DNA from: Plantibacter elymi (nom. nud.)
GTDB lineage: Bacteria > Actinomycetota > Actinomycetes > Actinomycetales > Microbacteriaceae
Direction: 5' to 3'
NCBI RefSeq assembly: GCF_900177795.1
Contig: NZ_FXWJ01000002.1
Location: 1-64,000, forward strand
DNA: 64,000 bases
Part shown: one piece after another, positions 24,366-33,000 of the stretch
How the letters are laid out: each line of letters opens with the position of its first letter
Numbering within the stretch: position 1 is the first letter of the stretch
The notes under the pieces: generated by a model
Seen by the model: the letters and a program-made list of their open reading frames with translations, nothing else
The model's database searches: none
What the model was told of the DNA's origin: nothing
Position numbers and translations under genes: made by a program

Positions 24366-25108
24366 CGCGGGTCCAGCCCGTCGATCAGCTCGGTCATGAC
24401 CCGGTCGGCGAGTGACGGAGGCTTCGGGTGCCCGTCGGCGGTGGTCCGCGAGGTCGTCGCCCGGTCGAGCGCGAGGACTTCACCGTGGAGGTGTTCCATC
24501 TTCGCGTCGAGCCTCGAGGCAGCCTCGGCGGCGTGCTTGAGCTCGGCGAGCAGGCTGTCCGGCACGGCCTTGTCGTACTTGTAGTAGATCTTGTGTTCGA
24601 GGCTCGCCCAGAAGTCCATCGCGATCGTCCGGAACTGGATCTCGACGGGTACCTGCACGACGCCGTCGGACATGAACACCGGAACCTCCACGATCACGTG
24701 GAGGCTCTGGTACCCGTTCGGCTTCGGGTTCGCGATGTAGTCCTTGACCTTCACGACGGTGATGTCCTGCTGGCTCGTCAGGAGTTCGAACACCTTGTAC
24801 GTGTCGGAGATGAAGCTGCAGGTGACGCGGATGCCCGCGATGTCCGTGATGTGTTCGCGGATGTCGTCGATGTCCTGCCCGTACTGCTTGCGTTCGATCT
24901 TGCCGATGATGCTCTCCGGCGACTTCAACCGCGAGCTGATGTGCTCGATCGGGTTGTAGTCGTGGATCTGCGTGAACTCCTCCTTGAGGATGTTGAGCTT
25001 CGTGGTGATCTCGTCGATGCCGAACTTGTACAGCATCATGAACCGCGTGAACTCGTCCTTGAGGCGCTTCAGCTCCTCGAGGTTGTCCGACGACGTTGGT
25101 CCGGTCAT
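24362..25108 (-). CDS. Small alarmone synthetase (RelA/SpoT-domain GTP pyrophosphokinase)
   Basis: This 248-residue single-domain (p)ppGpp synthetase of the RelQ/YjbM-like group lacks hydrolase, TGS and ACT domains. Motifs include EHISSRLKSPESIIGKIERK, DIAGIRVTCSFISDTY, PNGYQSLHVIVEVP and VEIQFRTIAMDFWASLEHK, with the acidic and basic residues of the synthetase site. It transfers pyrophosphate from ATP to GDP or GTP, probably under transcriptional control as in other small synthetases. The C-terminal ~50 residues are variable. ATG at 25108 has GGAG 9 bases upstream. It ends in a 4-base convergent overlap with the acetyltransferase gene. Confidence 0.93.
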   Translation of the reverse strand: MTGPTSSDNLEELKRLKDEFTRFMMLYKFGIDEITTKLNILKEEFTQIHDYNPIEHISSRLKSPESIIGKIERKQYGQDIDDIREHITDIAGIRVTCSFISDTYKVFELLTSQQDITVVKVKDYIANPKPNGYQSLHVIVEVPVFMSDGVVQVPVEIQFRTIAMDFWASLEHKIYYKYDKAVPDSLLAELKHAAEAASRLDAKMEHLHGEVLALDRATTSRTTADGHPKPPSLADRVMTELIDGLDPR

Positions 25109-25219
25109 GGGCGTGCACTCCAGCTCTGTCTCCGACGGACCGACGGCCCGCTCGCACTCTACTGAAGCGGCCTTGGAACGCCTCTCAGCCTCCTGTGAAT
25201 CAGGACCGTGCCGGGCGGT

Positions 25220-25675
25220 TCAGTGCTGCAGGGCCGCGCGGCGCCGTGACGAGGCCTGGAGACGGCGGGCGCGCCCCGCCGTCAGCATCAGGCCGAGGAC
25301 GACCCCGGCGACGGCACCCGACGTGTTCGCGAGGAGGTCGCGGGGATCGCTCACGCGTCCGGGGATCGCGAGTTGCGCTGCCTCGATGCCGACCGTGAGT
25401 GCCGCTGCGACGAGGATGGCGAGCCACCAGCGCCGCCGTCCGAGCAGGAGCAGGAAGAAGACGCCGATCGGGACGAACATGGCGATGTTCGCGCCGAACT
25501 CGAGGCGCTCGTAGGTGACCCACGCCGTCGACTCCCATCGAGCGAGGATGTCGACGAGTCGGTACACGAGGGACTCGGTCCTGCCGTCGAAGGGACGTGG
25601 GCCGAGGGTGATGGCCGCCACGAGTGCGAGATACACCACGGTGAGGGTGCTGAGCACGGGATGGCGGCGGAACAT
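25220..25675 (-). CDS. VanZ family membrane protein
   Basis: The 151-residue protein has four hydrophobic segments: LSTLTVVYLALVAAITLGPR, NIAMFVPIGVFFLLLLG, WLAILVAAALTVGIEAAQL and TSGAVAGVVLGLMLTAG. The VanZ signature includes ERLEFGANIAMFVPIG and EAAQL-PGRVSDPRDLLANT. VanZ-like proteins are linked to low-level teicoplanin resistance in enterococci; here only the family is claimed. A -10-like CATGCT (minus, 25682-25687) ends 6 bases before the ATG, hinting at a leaderless mRNA. No van cluster genes are nearby. Confidence 0.88.
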   Translation of the reverse strand: MFRRHPVLSTLTVVYLALVAAITLGPRPFDGRTESLVYRLVDILARWESTAWVTYERLEFGANIAMFVPIGVFFLLLLGRRRWWLAILVAAALTVGIEAAQLAIPGRVSDPRDLLANTSGAVAGVVLGLMLTAGRARRLQASSRRRAALQH

Positions 25676-25772
25676 CGGCCCAGCATGCCCGAGTCACCTT
25701 GGCGGCGCTTGAGTGTTCCCTGGACGAGGGCGATGCGTCGTCGATGAGGTCGGCTGGGTCGTCAGCTGCGCG

Positions 25773-26144
25773 TCAGCGCCCTCGCAACCGTTCGATGTCG
25801 CGTCGTTCACGCTTCGTCGGACGGCCGGCGCCCCGGTCGCGGACGGCGACGACCTGCCGTTCCGCCGGTGTCGGCAGCGGGGGAGAGCGGTCGATGAGGC
25901 ACTCCGCCGCGACGTCCGCGCCGACCCGTTTGGCGATGAGGCGCCGGACCTCCACGACCCGGTCGAAGCCCGCCACGCGGAGCCGGACCTCGTCGCCGAT
26001 CCTGACGGCCTGTGCCGGCTTCGCCCGGTCGCCGTTGACCCGGACATGGCCGGCTCGACAGGCGGTCGCGCCGGCCGAGCGGGTCTTCGTCAGCCGGACC
26101 GCCCAGATCCACGCGTCGACGCGTACACTCGACGGGCTGTCCAT
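25773..26144 (-). CDS. S4-domain RNA-binding protein (Hsp15/RqcP-like)
   Basis: This 123-residue protein has an N-terminal S4 domain (VRVDAWIWAVRLTKTRSAGA, CRAGHVRVNGDRAKPAQAV, IGDEVRLRV) and a basic C-terminal tail (GRPTKRERRDIERLRGR), the layout of Hsp15/YrfH and RqcP. Such proteins bind stalled 50S subunits carrying peptidyl-tRNA and assist rescue, so a ribosome-quality-control role is likely but unproven. Start ATG at 26144 abuts GGAGG with no spacing, while TAGCAT (26151-26156, minus) ends 6 bases upstream, favouring a leaderless transcript. It is divergent from the phosphatidyltransferase gene. Confidence 0.9.
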   Translation of the reverse strand: MDSPSSVRVDAWIWAVRLTKTRSAGATACRAGHVRVNGDRAKPAQAVRIGDEVRLRVAGFDRVVEVRRLIAKRVGADVAAECLIDRSPPLPTPAERQVVAVRDRGAGRPTKRERRDIERLRGR

Positions 26145-26150
26145 CCTCCG

Positions 26151-26176
26151 ATGCTAGAGCAGCCGATCGATAGACT
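26151..26176. promoter_or_regulatory. Divergent leaderless promoters
   Basis: On the minus strand TAGCAT (26151-26156) ends 6 bases before the S4 gene ATG. On the plus strand TAGACT (26171-26176) ends 6 bases before the phosphatidyltransferase GTG at 26183. The two start codons are only 38 bases apart, so the promoters interlock and may compete. Confidence 0.6.
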
Positions 26177-26182
26177 CGACCC

Positions 26183-26881
26183 GTGACTGACGGGGCGGGG
26201 CGAGGGGTTCGACGGACCGGCGAAGACCGCGTCGTCACCGTCCCCAATGCGCTCAGCGTCTTCCGGATCCTCCTCGTCCCGGTCTTCCTGATCCTCCTCG
26301 TGCAGGGGCAGGACCTGTTGGCTCTCGCGACGCTCGCGTTCTCCGGCGTCACCGACCTCCTCGACGGGTGGATCGCGCGACGCTTCGACCAGATGACGAA
26401 GCTCGGTCGTCAACTCGATCCGGCCGCAGATCGCCTGTACATCCTCGCGGCGTTGGTCGGTCTCGCGGCCCGCGGCCTCATCCCGTGGTGGTTGCTCATC
26501 GTCGTCTTCGCCCGCGACCTGCTGCTCGTGGGGCTCGCCGTCGTCCTCCACCGGTCCGGCACCGGCGTGCTGCCGGTCATCCGCGTGGGGAAGTGGGGCA
26601 CGGCGCTCCTCTTCATCGGGCTCCCGGTCCTCATGCTCGGGCAGGCGTTCCCCGCCGTCGCGATGATCGCGACGCCGCTCGGTTGGGTGTCGGCGATCGC
26701 CGGAGCGACCCTCTACTGGTGGGCCGGCATCCTCTACCTGCTCCAGACCGTGCGTATCTCGGGGGATGCCCGTTCGAAGCAGCGGGAACGGGCCGGATCC
26801 GGCGGATCACCCTCGACCGGGCGGCTCGACAGCGACGCCACATCGGATACGCTTGACGGAGAGGAGGTCGACGGTGGCTGA
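26183..26881 (+). CDS. CDP-alcohol phosphatidyltransferase family protein (PgsA2-like position)
   Basis: This 232-residue membrane enzyme has the complete CDP-alcohol phosphotransferase motif, DG-N2-AR-N8-G-N3-D-N3-D, read in DGWIARRFDQMTKLGRQLDP and the following AAD. It contains about five membrane helices and a polar C-terminal tail. It transfers a phosphatidyl group from CDP-diacylglycerol to an alcohol such as glycerol 3-phosphate, or joins a polar head group in cardiolipin synthesis. It occupies the position of mycobacterial pgsA2 (Rv1822) relative to garA. The GTG start is 6 bases after TAGACT. Its last 8 bases overlap the FHA gene. Confidence 0.9.
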   Translation: MTDGAGRGVRRTGEDRVVTVPNALSVFRILLVPVFLILLVQGQDLLALATLAFSGVTDLLDGWIARRFDQMTKLGRQLDPAADRLYILAALVGLAARGLIPWWLLIVVFARDLLLVGLAVVLHRSGTGVLPVIRVGKWGTALLFIGLPVLMLGQAFPAVAMIATPLGWVSAIAGATLYWWAGILYLLQTVRISGDARSKQRERAGSGGSPSTGRLDSDATSDTLDGEEVDGG

Positions 26882-27395
26882 GCACGATGAGAAGTATCCC
26901 GCGACCGGGGCGTACACGCCGGGAGCCGTCGATGACGGTGCCCCGACGAGCGGCTCGGGCGATCGGGAAGTCGACACGACACTCACCTTCGGTGAAGACC
27001 TCGGAGCGGCCCTCGCGGCGATCGACTCCGACGTCACCGCTGAGGAGCACGAGGCGATCGCGGCCCTGCCGTCCGGTTCCGCGCTGCTGATCGTCCGTCG
27101 TGGTCCGAACGCCGGTGCGCGGTTCCTCCTCGACGCCGATGTCACCACCGTCGGACGTCACCCCGAGGCCGACATCTTCCTCGACGACGTCACGGTGTCG
27201 CGTCGCCACACCGAGTTCCACCGTCACGGGACCGCGTTCGAGATCCGCGATCTCAACTCCCTGAACGGCACGTACTTCGACGGTGTCCGCATCGACAAGG
27301 CGATCCTGCGCGACGCCGCCGAGGTGCAGATCGGCAAGTTCCGCCTCACCTTCTACGCGTCGCGGATCGACCTCGCCTCCCAGCTGGGAAGCTAG
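26874..27395 (+). CDS. garA: GarA/OdhI-like FHA domain protein
   Basis: This 173-residue protein has a flexible N-terminus with the phosphorylatable-type motif VDTTLTFGEDL (Thr35/Thr36; compare the TT motif of OdhI/GarA) and a C-terminal FHA domain at ~80-165 (TTVGRHPEADIFLDDVTVSR, RRHTEF, LNSLNGTYFDG). In mycobacteria and corynebacteria this protein is phosphorylated by PknB/PknG and controls 2-oxoglutarate dehydrogenase and glutamate metabolism. The same role is inferred here. GTG at 26874 has GAGGAGG 6 bases upstream. It overlaps the upstream gene by 8 bases and the downstream MerR gene by 1, indicating an operon. Confidence 0.92.
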   Translation: MAEHDEKYPATGAYTPGAVDDGAPTSGSGDREVDTTLTFGEDLGAALAAIDSDVTAEEHEAIAALPSGSALLIVRRGPNAGARFLLDADVTTVGRHPEADIFLDDVTVSRRHTEFHRHGTAFEIRDLNSLNGTYFDGVRIDKAILRDAAEVQIGKFRLTFYASRIDLASQLGS

Positions 27396-28099
27396 TGGCG
27401 GCAGCCAGCGCGAACGCGCGAAGCGACGGCGCTCCGCTGCTGAGCATCGGGCAGGTCCTCGCACGCCTCACGCCGGAGTTCCCTGAGCTGAGCAATTCGA
27501 AGCTCCGGTTCCTCGAGGAGCAGGGGCTGGTGTCCCCGGCACGGACGAAGTCGGGCTACCGGAAGTTCTCGAGCGAGGACCTCGAACGCCTGCGGCTGAT
27601 CCTGTCGATGCAGCGCGACCACTACTTCCCCCTGAAGGTCATCCGCACCTACCTCGTCGAGGTCGACGCGGGACGGTCACCGCTGTTCCCGGGCAGTGGG
27701 CAAGCCGTCGGCGCACCGTCGATCCATCCCGGGGTCCGCAGGTTCTCGCGGAACGAATTGATCCGTGAAGCCGGCGCCACCCCGATGCTCTTCAACGACG
27801 CCGTGAGCGCGTCGCTGATCCTGCCCGCCGAGAACTACGGCGAGGACGTCGCGTCCCTCCTGCGGATCCTGGTGGAATTGCAGCGCTCCGGCATCGAACC
27901 ACGGCACCTCCGCGGGTTCCGTGCCTCGATCGAGCGCGAGGTCGGGCTCATCGAGAGCGCGTTGAGCGCCGTCGCCAAGCGGAACGACGCCGCCGGCCGG
28001 GCACGTACCGCCGACCGGGCACTGGAGATCGCCGCACAGCTCGAGGGTGTGCGGTCGAACCTCGTCCGCTCGGCACTCGAGCGACACCAATCCTCCTGA
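27395..28099 (+). CDS. ftsR: MerR-family regulator, FtsR-like
   Basis: This 234-residue MerR-type regulator has a winged-helix N-terminus (LSIGQVLARLTPEFPELSNS, KLRFLEEQGLVSPAR, SGYRKFSSEDLERLRLIL) and a long helical C-terminal region. It matches Rv1828/FtsR in domain layout and in position directly after garA. FtsR in Corynebacterium glutamicum activates ftsZ, and the ftsZ promoter in this window has a fitting inverted repeat (58218-58234). The GTG start overlaps the garA stop (TAGTG), so translation is coupled. Confidence 0.88.
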   Translation: MAAASANARSDGAPLLSIGQVLARLTPEFPELSNSKLRFLEEQGLVSPARTKSGYRKFSSEDLERLRLILSMQRDHYFPLKVIRTYLVEVDAGRSPLFPGSGQAVGAPSIHPGVRRFSRNELIREAGATPMLFNDAVSASLILPAENYGEDVASLLRILVELQRSGIEPRHLRGFRASIEREVGLIESALSAVAKRNDAAGRARTADRALEIAAQLEGVRSNLVRSALERHQSS

Positions 28100-28174
28100 T
28101 CGACCTCCCAGGGCGTAGACTGCCCTCATCCATCACGGCCAGGTCACAGTTCGATCACTCGTCACGACACGCCG

Positions 28175-28189
28175 TCCGTTTCGAACGGA
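28175..28189. promoter_or_regulatory. Inverted repeat upstream of the second MerR gene
   Basis: TCCGTT-TCG-AACGGA is a perfect 6-bp inverted repeat with a 3-base spacer, 113 bases before the start at 28302. It may be an operator of the MerR-type protein itself. A TAGACT -10-like hexamer at 28116-28121 is the clearest promoter candidate in this 202-base gap. Nothing else is seen there. Confidence 0.4.
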
Positions 28190-28301
28190 TGTCGCAGCGT
28201 TGACCGGGGCGGATCGGTAGCGTGGTGGGAGTGGTCAAGCCGGCTCGACGCCCCCGTCGAGACCGTACCGACCGTGCAGCGAACATCGAGGAGAAGCAGA
28301 C

Positions 28302-28850
28302 ATGAGTGAACTCAGTCGCGACGGGGCGTCACGGTACGGTGACCTCGGGCTGCTGTTCACCGACGGGCTTCCAGAACTCGAAGAGGGCCAGGGCTACCGC
28401 GGAGCGGTCGCCGCCCGTGCAGCCGGCATCAGCTACCGCCAGCTCGACTACTGGGCCCGGACCGGTCTGGTCGAGCCGACCGTGCGCGGTGCATCCGGAT
28501 CCGGAACGCAGCGGCTCTACGGCTTCCGCGACATCCTCGTCCTCAAGCTCGTGAAACGGCTGCTCGACACGGGCATCTCCCTGCAGCAGATCCGCACGGC
28601 GGTCGACCAGCTCCGCGAAGCGGGCATCGTCGACCTCGCCCAGACCACACTCATGAGCGACGGCGCCAGTGTCTACCTCTGCACCTCGAACGACGAGGTC
28701 ATCGACCTCGTCAGCCGCGGACAGGGCGTCTTCGGCATCGCCGTCGGCAAGGTGCTGCGCGAGGTGGAGTCCACGCTCATCGAGTTCGACGCACAGTCGG
28801 CCGACCCCATGGACGAGCTCGCAGCACGTCGCTCCGCTCGTAGCGCCTAG
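28302..28850 (+). CDS. MerR-family regulator (Rv1830-like)
   Basis: This 182-residue regulator has a MerR-type winged helix (YRGAVAARAAGISYRQLDYW, ARTGLVEPTVRG, GTQRLYGFRDILVLKLVKRL) and a C-terminal region with DLAQTTLMSDGASVYLC. In mycobacteria the homologous gene Rv1830 follows Rv1828 and the bifunctional nuclease Rv1829; here the nuclease gene is missing. ATG at 28302 has GAGGAG about 8 bases upstream. Effector and targets are unknown. Downstream lies a patch of the palindromic repeats. Confidence 0.9.
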   Translation: MSELSRDGASRYGDLGLLFTDGLPELEEGQGYRGAVAARAAGISYRQLDYWARTGLVEPTVRGASGSGTQRLYGFRDILVLKLVKRLLDTGISLQQIRTAVDQLREAGIVDLAQTTLMSDGASVYLCTSNDEVIDLVSRGQGVFGIAVGKVLREVESTLIEFDAQSADPMDELAARRSARSA

Positions 28851-28887
28851 CCCGAGCCGAAGGCGCCGGTCCCCGCGCCTGAGTGGC

Positions 28888-29053
28888 CGGTCCCTGAGCC
28901 TGTCGAAGGGCTCACCGACGTGCGCCACACCTTCCCTGAGCACGCGTCCCCGGTCGCTGAGCGTTCCTGCCGGTCCCTGAGCGTTCCTGCCGGTCCCTGA
29001 GCGCCCCTCCCGGTCCCTGAGCGCCCCTCCCGGTCCCTGAGCCTGTCGAAGGG
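28888..29053. repeat. Second palindromic repeat cluster with 20-bp tandem units
   Basis: Full forward copies of the element seen at 1018-1357 lie at 28888-28910 and 29031-29053. Between them are four tandem 20-base units that share the CGGTCCCTGAGC head: 28951-28970, 28971-28990, 28991-29010 and 29011-29030. The first differs by one base from the second, and the last two are identical. The cluster lies between the stop of the MerR gene and the stop of the convergent parA. No coding potential is evident in 28851-29106. Confidence 0.85.
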
Positions 29054-29106
29054 CGATCCGAGCGAGCGCTTGGTCCGTGAGGCGACCGAACGGTCTGGCC
29101 GCGACC

Positions 29107-29973
29107 TCAGCTGTCGGTGGAGGGCGCCTCGACGGCAGCGGGGCTGGTGACGGCAGCCGGCTCCGGGGGAGCACCGTCGGCGTACTCGCCGACGCGGCCT
29201 GTGCGCAGCACGCGGTCGAGGAGGGAGTCGAAGTTCTTCGCCATCTCCTGCGCCGTGTCTCCCGGCCAGACGTGGACGGGCTTGGCGGCACCCTGCGCCT
29301 GCTGGAGGGATGTGCGCTCCAACAGCTGCGGGTTGAGGATGAGGGGACCGAACATGTCGCGCAGTTCCTTGATGCGGAACTGGTGCTCCATCGACTGCGG
29401 ACGCACCCGGTTGACGATGATGCCGAGCGGCTGCAGCCGCGGGCTCAGCCCACGACGGATCTCCTCGACGGCGCGGAGGGCGCGGTCGGCCGCGGAGACC
29501 GAGAACAGGCCCGGCTCCGTGACGACGGCGACGCGGTCGCTCGCCGCCCAGGCGGTGCGGGTGAGTGCGTTGAGCGAGGGGGCGCTGTCGATGAGGACGA
29601 GGTCGTACTCCTCCTCGACGTGCGCGAGTGCCTCTTCCAGGCGCCAGATGTCGCGGATGCTGGGGTGCGGGCCGTCGAAGTTGATCGCAGACGGGCTGCC
29701 GATCATGACGTCCATCTTGCCCGGGTGGATCTTCGTCCAGCCACTCGCCACGATCGCCTGCTCGACGATCTTCTTCTTCGGCGAGGTCAGCACATCCGTC
29801 ACCGTGAGGTGCCCTGCGACGTCGACGGCCATGCCGGTCGAGACGTCGGATTGGGGGTCGAGATCCACGACCAGCGTGCGGATGTCCTTCGAGAACGCGG
29901 CGGAAGCCAGGCCAAGGGTGACGGTGGTCTTGCCGACGCCCCCCTTCAGGGAGCTAACGCTGAGTACATGCAC
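29107..29973 (-). CDS. ParA/MinD-type ATPase, orphan
   Basis: This 288-residue deviant Walker ATPase begins VHVLSVSSLKGGVGKTTVTL, with KGGVGKTT as the P-loop, then LVVDLDPQSDVSTGMAV, LVLIDSAPSLNALT and a C-terminal Pro/Ala-rich tail. ParA proteins partition chromosomes or position cargo by ATP-dependent binding to DNA or membrane. No parB is adjacent, so this is not the main partition locus by context. GTG at 29973 is used because longer forms would extend into the divergent promoter region. TAACGT (29982-29987, minus) may be its -10. It is divergent from pyruvate carboxylase. Confidence 0.9.
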   Translation of the reverse strand: MHVLSVSSLKGGVGKTTVTLGLASAAFSKDIRTLVVDLDPQSDVSTGMAVDVAGHLTVTDVLTSPKKKIVEQAIVASGWTKIHPGKMDVMIGSPSAINFDGPHPSIRDIWRLEEALAHVEEEYDLVLIDSAPSLNALTRTAWAASDRVAVVTEPGLFSVSAADRALRAVEEIRRGLSPRLQPLGIIVNRVRPQSMEHQFRIKELRDMFGPLILNPQLLERTSLQQAQGAAKPVHVWPGDTAQEMAKNFDSLLDRVLRTGRVGEYADGAPPEPAAVTSPAAVEAPSTDS

Positions 29974-30046
29974 AAGGCTCAACGTTACCGTGACTAGGCT
30001 AGGGAATCTCAACGTTTGCTGAGTTGGCTGTTGTGGGAAGGGTTCC
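29974..30046. promoter_or_regulatory. parA/pyc divergent promoter region with spaced direct repeat
   Basis: CTCAACGTT occurs at 29978-29986 and again at 30008-30016, exactly 30 bases (three helical turns) apart. A -10-like TAGGCT at 29995-30000 points to pyc, and TAACGT on the minus strand points to parA. The repeated element lies within both control regions and could be a regulator site. Confidence 0.5.
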
Positions 30047-33000
30047 ATGTTCAGGAAGATTCTTGTCGCCAATCGCGGAGAGATCGCCATCCGGGCGTTC
30101 CGTGCCGCGTACGAGCTGGGGGCGAAGACGGTTGCGGTGTTCCCCTATGAGGACCGCAACTCGATGCATCGGCTGAAGGCCGATGAGGCTTACCAGATCG
30201 GCACGGAGGGTCATCCGGTGCGCGCCTACCTCGACGTCTCGGAGATCATCCGCGTCGCGAAGGAGTCGGGCGCCGACGCGATCTACCCCGGGTACGGCTT
30301 CCTCTCCGAGAATCCGGAACTGGCTGAGGCCGCCCGAGCAGCCGGCATCACCTTCATCGGTCCGCCGTCCTCCGTCCTGGAGATGGCCGGCAACAAGGTG
30401 ACCGCGAAGGAGCACGCTATCGCGGCAGGGGTCCCGGTCCTGAAGTCCACGCCGGCCAGCCGCGACATCGACGAGCTCCTCGCGGGAGCCGCCGACATCG
30501 GGTTCCCGATCTTCGCGAAGGCGGTCGCCGGTGGTGGTGGTCGTGGCATGCGCCGCGTCGACAACGCCGAGGACCTCCGCGGCGCCCTCGAGGCCGCCAT
30601 GCGCGAGGCGGACAGCGCCTTCGGCGACCCGACGATGTTCCTCGAGCAGGCCGTCGTCCGCCCCCGGCACATCGAGGTCCAGATCCTGGCGAGCGCCGAC
30701 GGCGAGACCATCCACCTCTTCGAGCGCGACTGCTCGGTGCAGCGCCGACACCAGAAGGTCGTCGAGATCGCGCCGGCCCCGAACCTCGACGAGGACACCC
30801 GTCAGGCCATGTACCGCGATGCCATCGCGTTCGCCAAGTCGATCGGCTACGTCAACGCCGGGACGGTCGAGTTCCTCCTCGACACCGCGGGGGAGCGGGC
30901 CGGCCAGCACGTGTTCATCGAGATGAACCCGCGCATCCAGGTCGAGCACACCGTGACCGAGGAGGTCACCGACGTCGACCTCGTCCAGTCGCAGATGCGC
31001 ATCGCCGCCGGCGAGTCGCTCGGCGACCTCGGCCTCACGCAGGAGTCCCTGCACCTCCGCGGCTTCGCACTCCAGTGCCGCATCACGACCGAGGACCCCA
31101 CGGCGGGCTTCCGTCCCGACACCGGGAAGATCACGACCTACCGCTCTCCGGGCGGCGGCGGCATCCGGCTCGACGGCGGTACGGTCGCCTCCGGCGCACA
31201 GATCAGCCCCCACTTCGACTCGATGCTCGCGAAGCTCACCTGCCGCGGGCGCACGTTCGAGGCGGCCGTCACGCGCGCCAAGCGCGCCCTCGCCGAGTTC
31301 CGCATCCGCGGCGTCTCCACGAACATCCCCTTCCTGCAGGCGGTCCTCGAGGACGCCTCGTTCGTGGCCGGCGACCTCAGCACCTCCTTCATCGACGAGC
31401 GTCCGCAGCTCCTCCGCGGGCACGTCTCGAAGGACCGCGGGACGAAGATCGTCAACTGGCTCGCCGACGTCACGGTCAATCAGCCCAACGGGTCGCGTCC
31501 GTCCGGCGCGGACCCGGTCGACAAGCTGCCCGCGATCGACATCACGACCGACGCCGCGGCCGGCTCGCGTCAGCGACTGCTCGAGCTCGGCCCGAAGGGC
31601 TTCGCCGACGCCCTCCGTGCCCAGACCGCCCTCGCCGTGACCGAGACCACGTTCCGCGATGCCCACCAGTCGCTCCTGGCCACGCGCGTCCGGACGAAGG
31701 ACCTGCTCGCGGTCGCACCGTTCGTCTCCCGGCTCACCCCCGAACTGCTGTCCGTCGAGGCCTGGGGTGGCGCGACATACGACGTGGCCCTCCGCTTCCT
31801 CGGTGAGGAGCCGTGGGAGCGGCTGGCGTCGCTGCGTCAGGCGATGCCGAACATCGCGATCCAGATGCTGCTGCGCGGCCGGAACACCGTCGGCTACACG
31901 CCCTATCCCACGGAGGTGACGAACGCCTTCGTGCGGGAGGCCGCCGACACCGGGATCGACATCTTCCGGATCTTCGACGCCCTGAACGACGTGTCGCAGA
32001 TGCGCCCCGCCATCGATGCGGTCCTGGAGACGGGGACGACCGTCGCCGAGGTCGCCGTCTGCTACACCGGCGACCTGCTGAACCCGGCCGAGGACCTCTA
32101 CACCCTCGACTACTACCTCCGTCTCGCCGAGAAGATCGTCGAGTCCGGTGCCCACGTGCTCGCCATCAAGGACATGGCGGGGCTCCTCCGTCCGTCCGCG
32201 GCGGCCAAGCTCGTCGCGGCGTTCCGCGAGCGGTTCGACCTGCCGGTCCACGTGCACACGCACGACACCCCCGGTGGACAGCTGGCGACCCTCCTCGCGG
32301 CGAGCAACGCGGGCGCCGACGCCGTCGACGTCGCGAGCGCGCCGATGGCCGGCACGACGAGCCAGCCCTCCGCGTCCTCGCTGGTCGCCGCGCTGGCCCA
32401 CACGGAGCGCGATACCGGCATCTCCCTGCAGGGGATCGCCGATCTCGAGCCCTACTGGGAGGCCGTCCGCGCGATGTACCGGCCGTTCGAGTCAGGACTC
32501 GCGGGCCCGACCGGTCGCGTGTACACGCACGAGATCCCGGGCGGTCAGCTGTCGAACCTCCGCCAGCAGGCGATCGCCCTGGGGCTCGCAGACCACTTCG
32601 AGCTCATCGAGGACATGTACGCGGCCTCCAACAAGATCCTCGGTCGGGTGCCCAAGGTGACCCCGTCGAGCAAGGTCGTCGGTGACCTCGCGCTCCACCT
32701 CGCCGCCGTCAAGGCGGATCCGGCGGACTTCGAGGCCAACCCCGACAAGTACGACGTCCCGGACTCCGTCGTGGGGTTCATGGCAGGCGAACTCGGGGAG
32801 CTCCCGGGCGGATGGCCTGAGCCGTTCCGCTCGAAGGTCCTCGCCGGTCGTTCGGTCGACATCGGCATCACGCCGATCTCCGCTGAGGACCAGGCCTCGC
32901 TCGACGGCGAGTCCGCCGAGCGCCGCTCGACCCTCAACCGGCTGTTGTTCCCGGCGCCGACCAAGCAGTTCGAGCAGCAGCGCGACCTGTACGGCGACCT

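Noticed and set aside
25220-25675. Glycopeptide resistance cluster suggested by VanZ
   Set aside because: VanZ-family proteins are widespread and no vanHAX or vanRS genes are adjacent.
28951-29030. Possible CRISPR array
   Set aside because: The 20-bp units are directly abutting with no unique spacers, and no cas gene is present. They derive from the palindromic element.
29999-32401. Very long open frame opposite pyruvate carboxylase
   Set aside because: It is an antisense frame produced by the codon bias of a high-GC gene. The product has low-complexity composition rich in Arg, Gly, Val and Asp and no recognisable motif.
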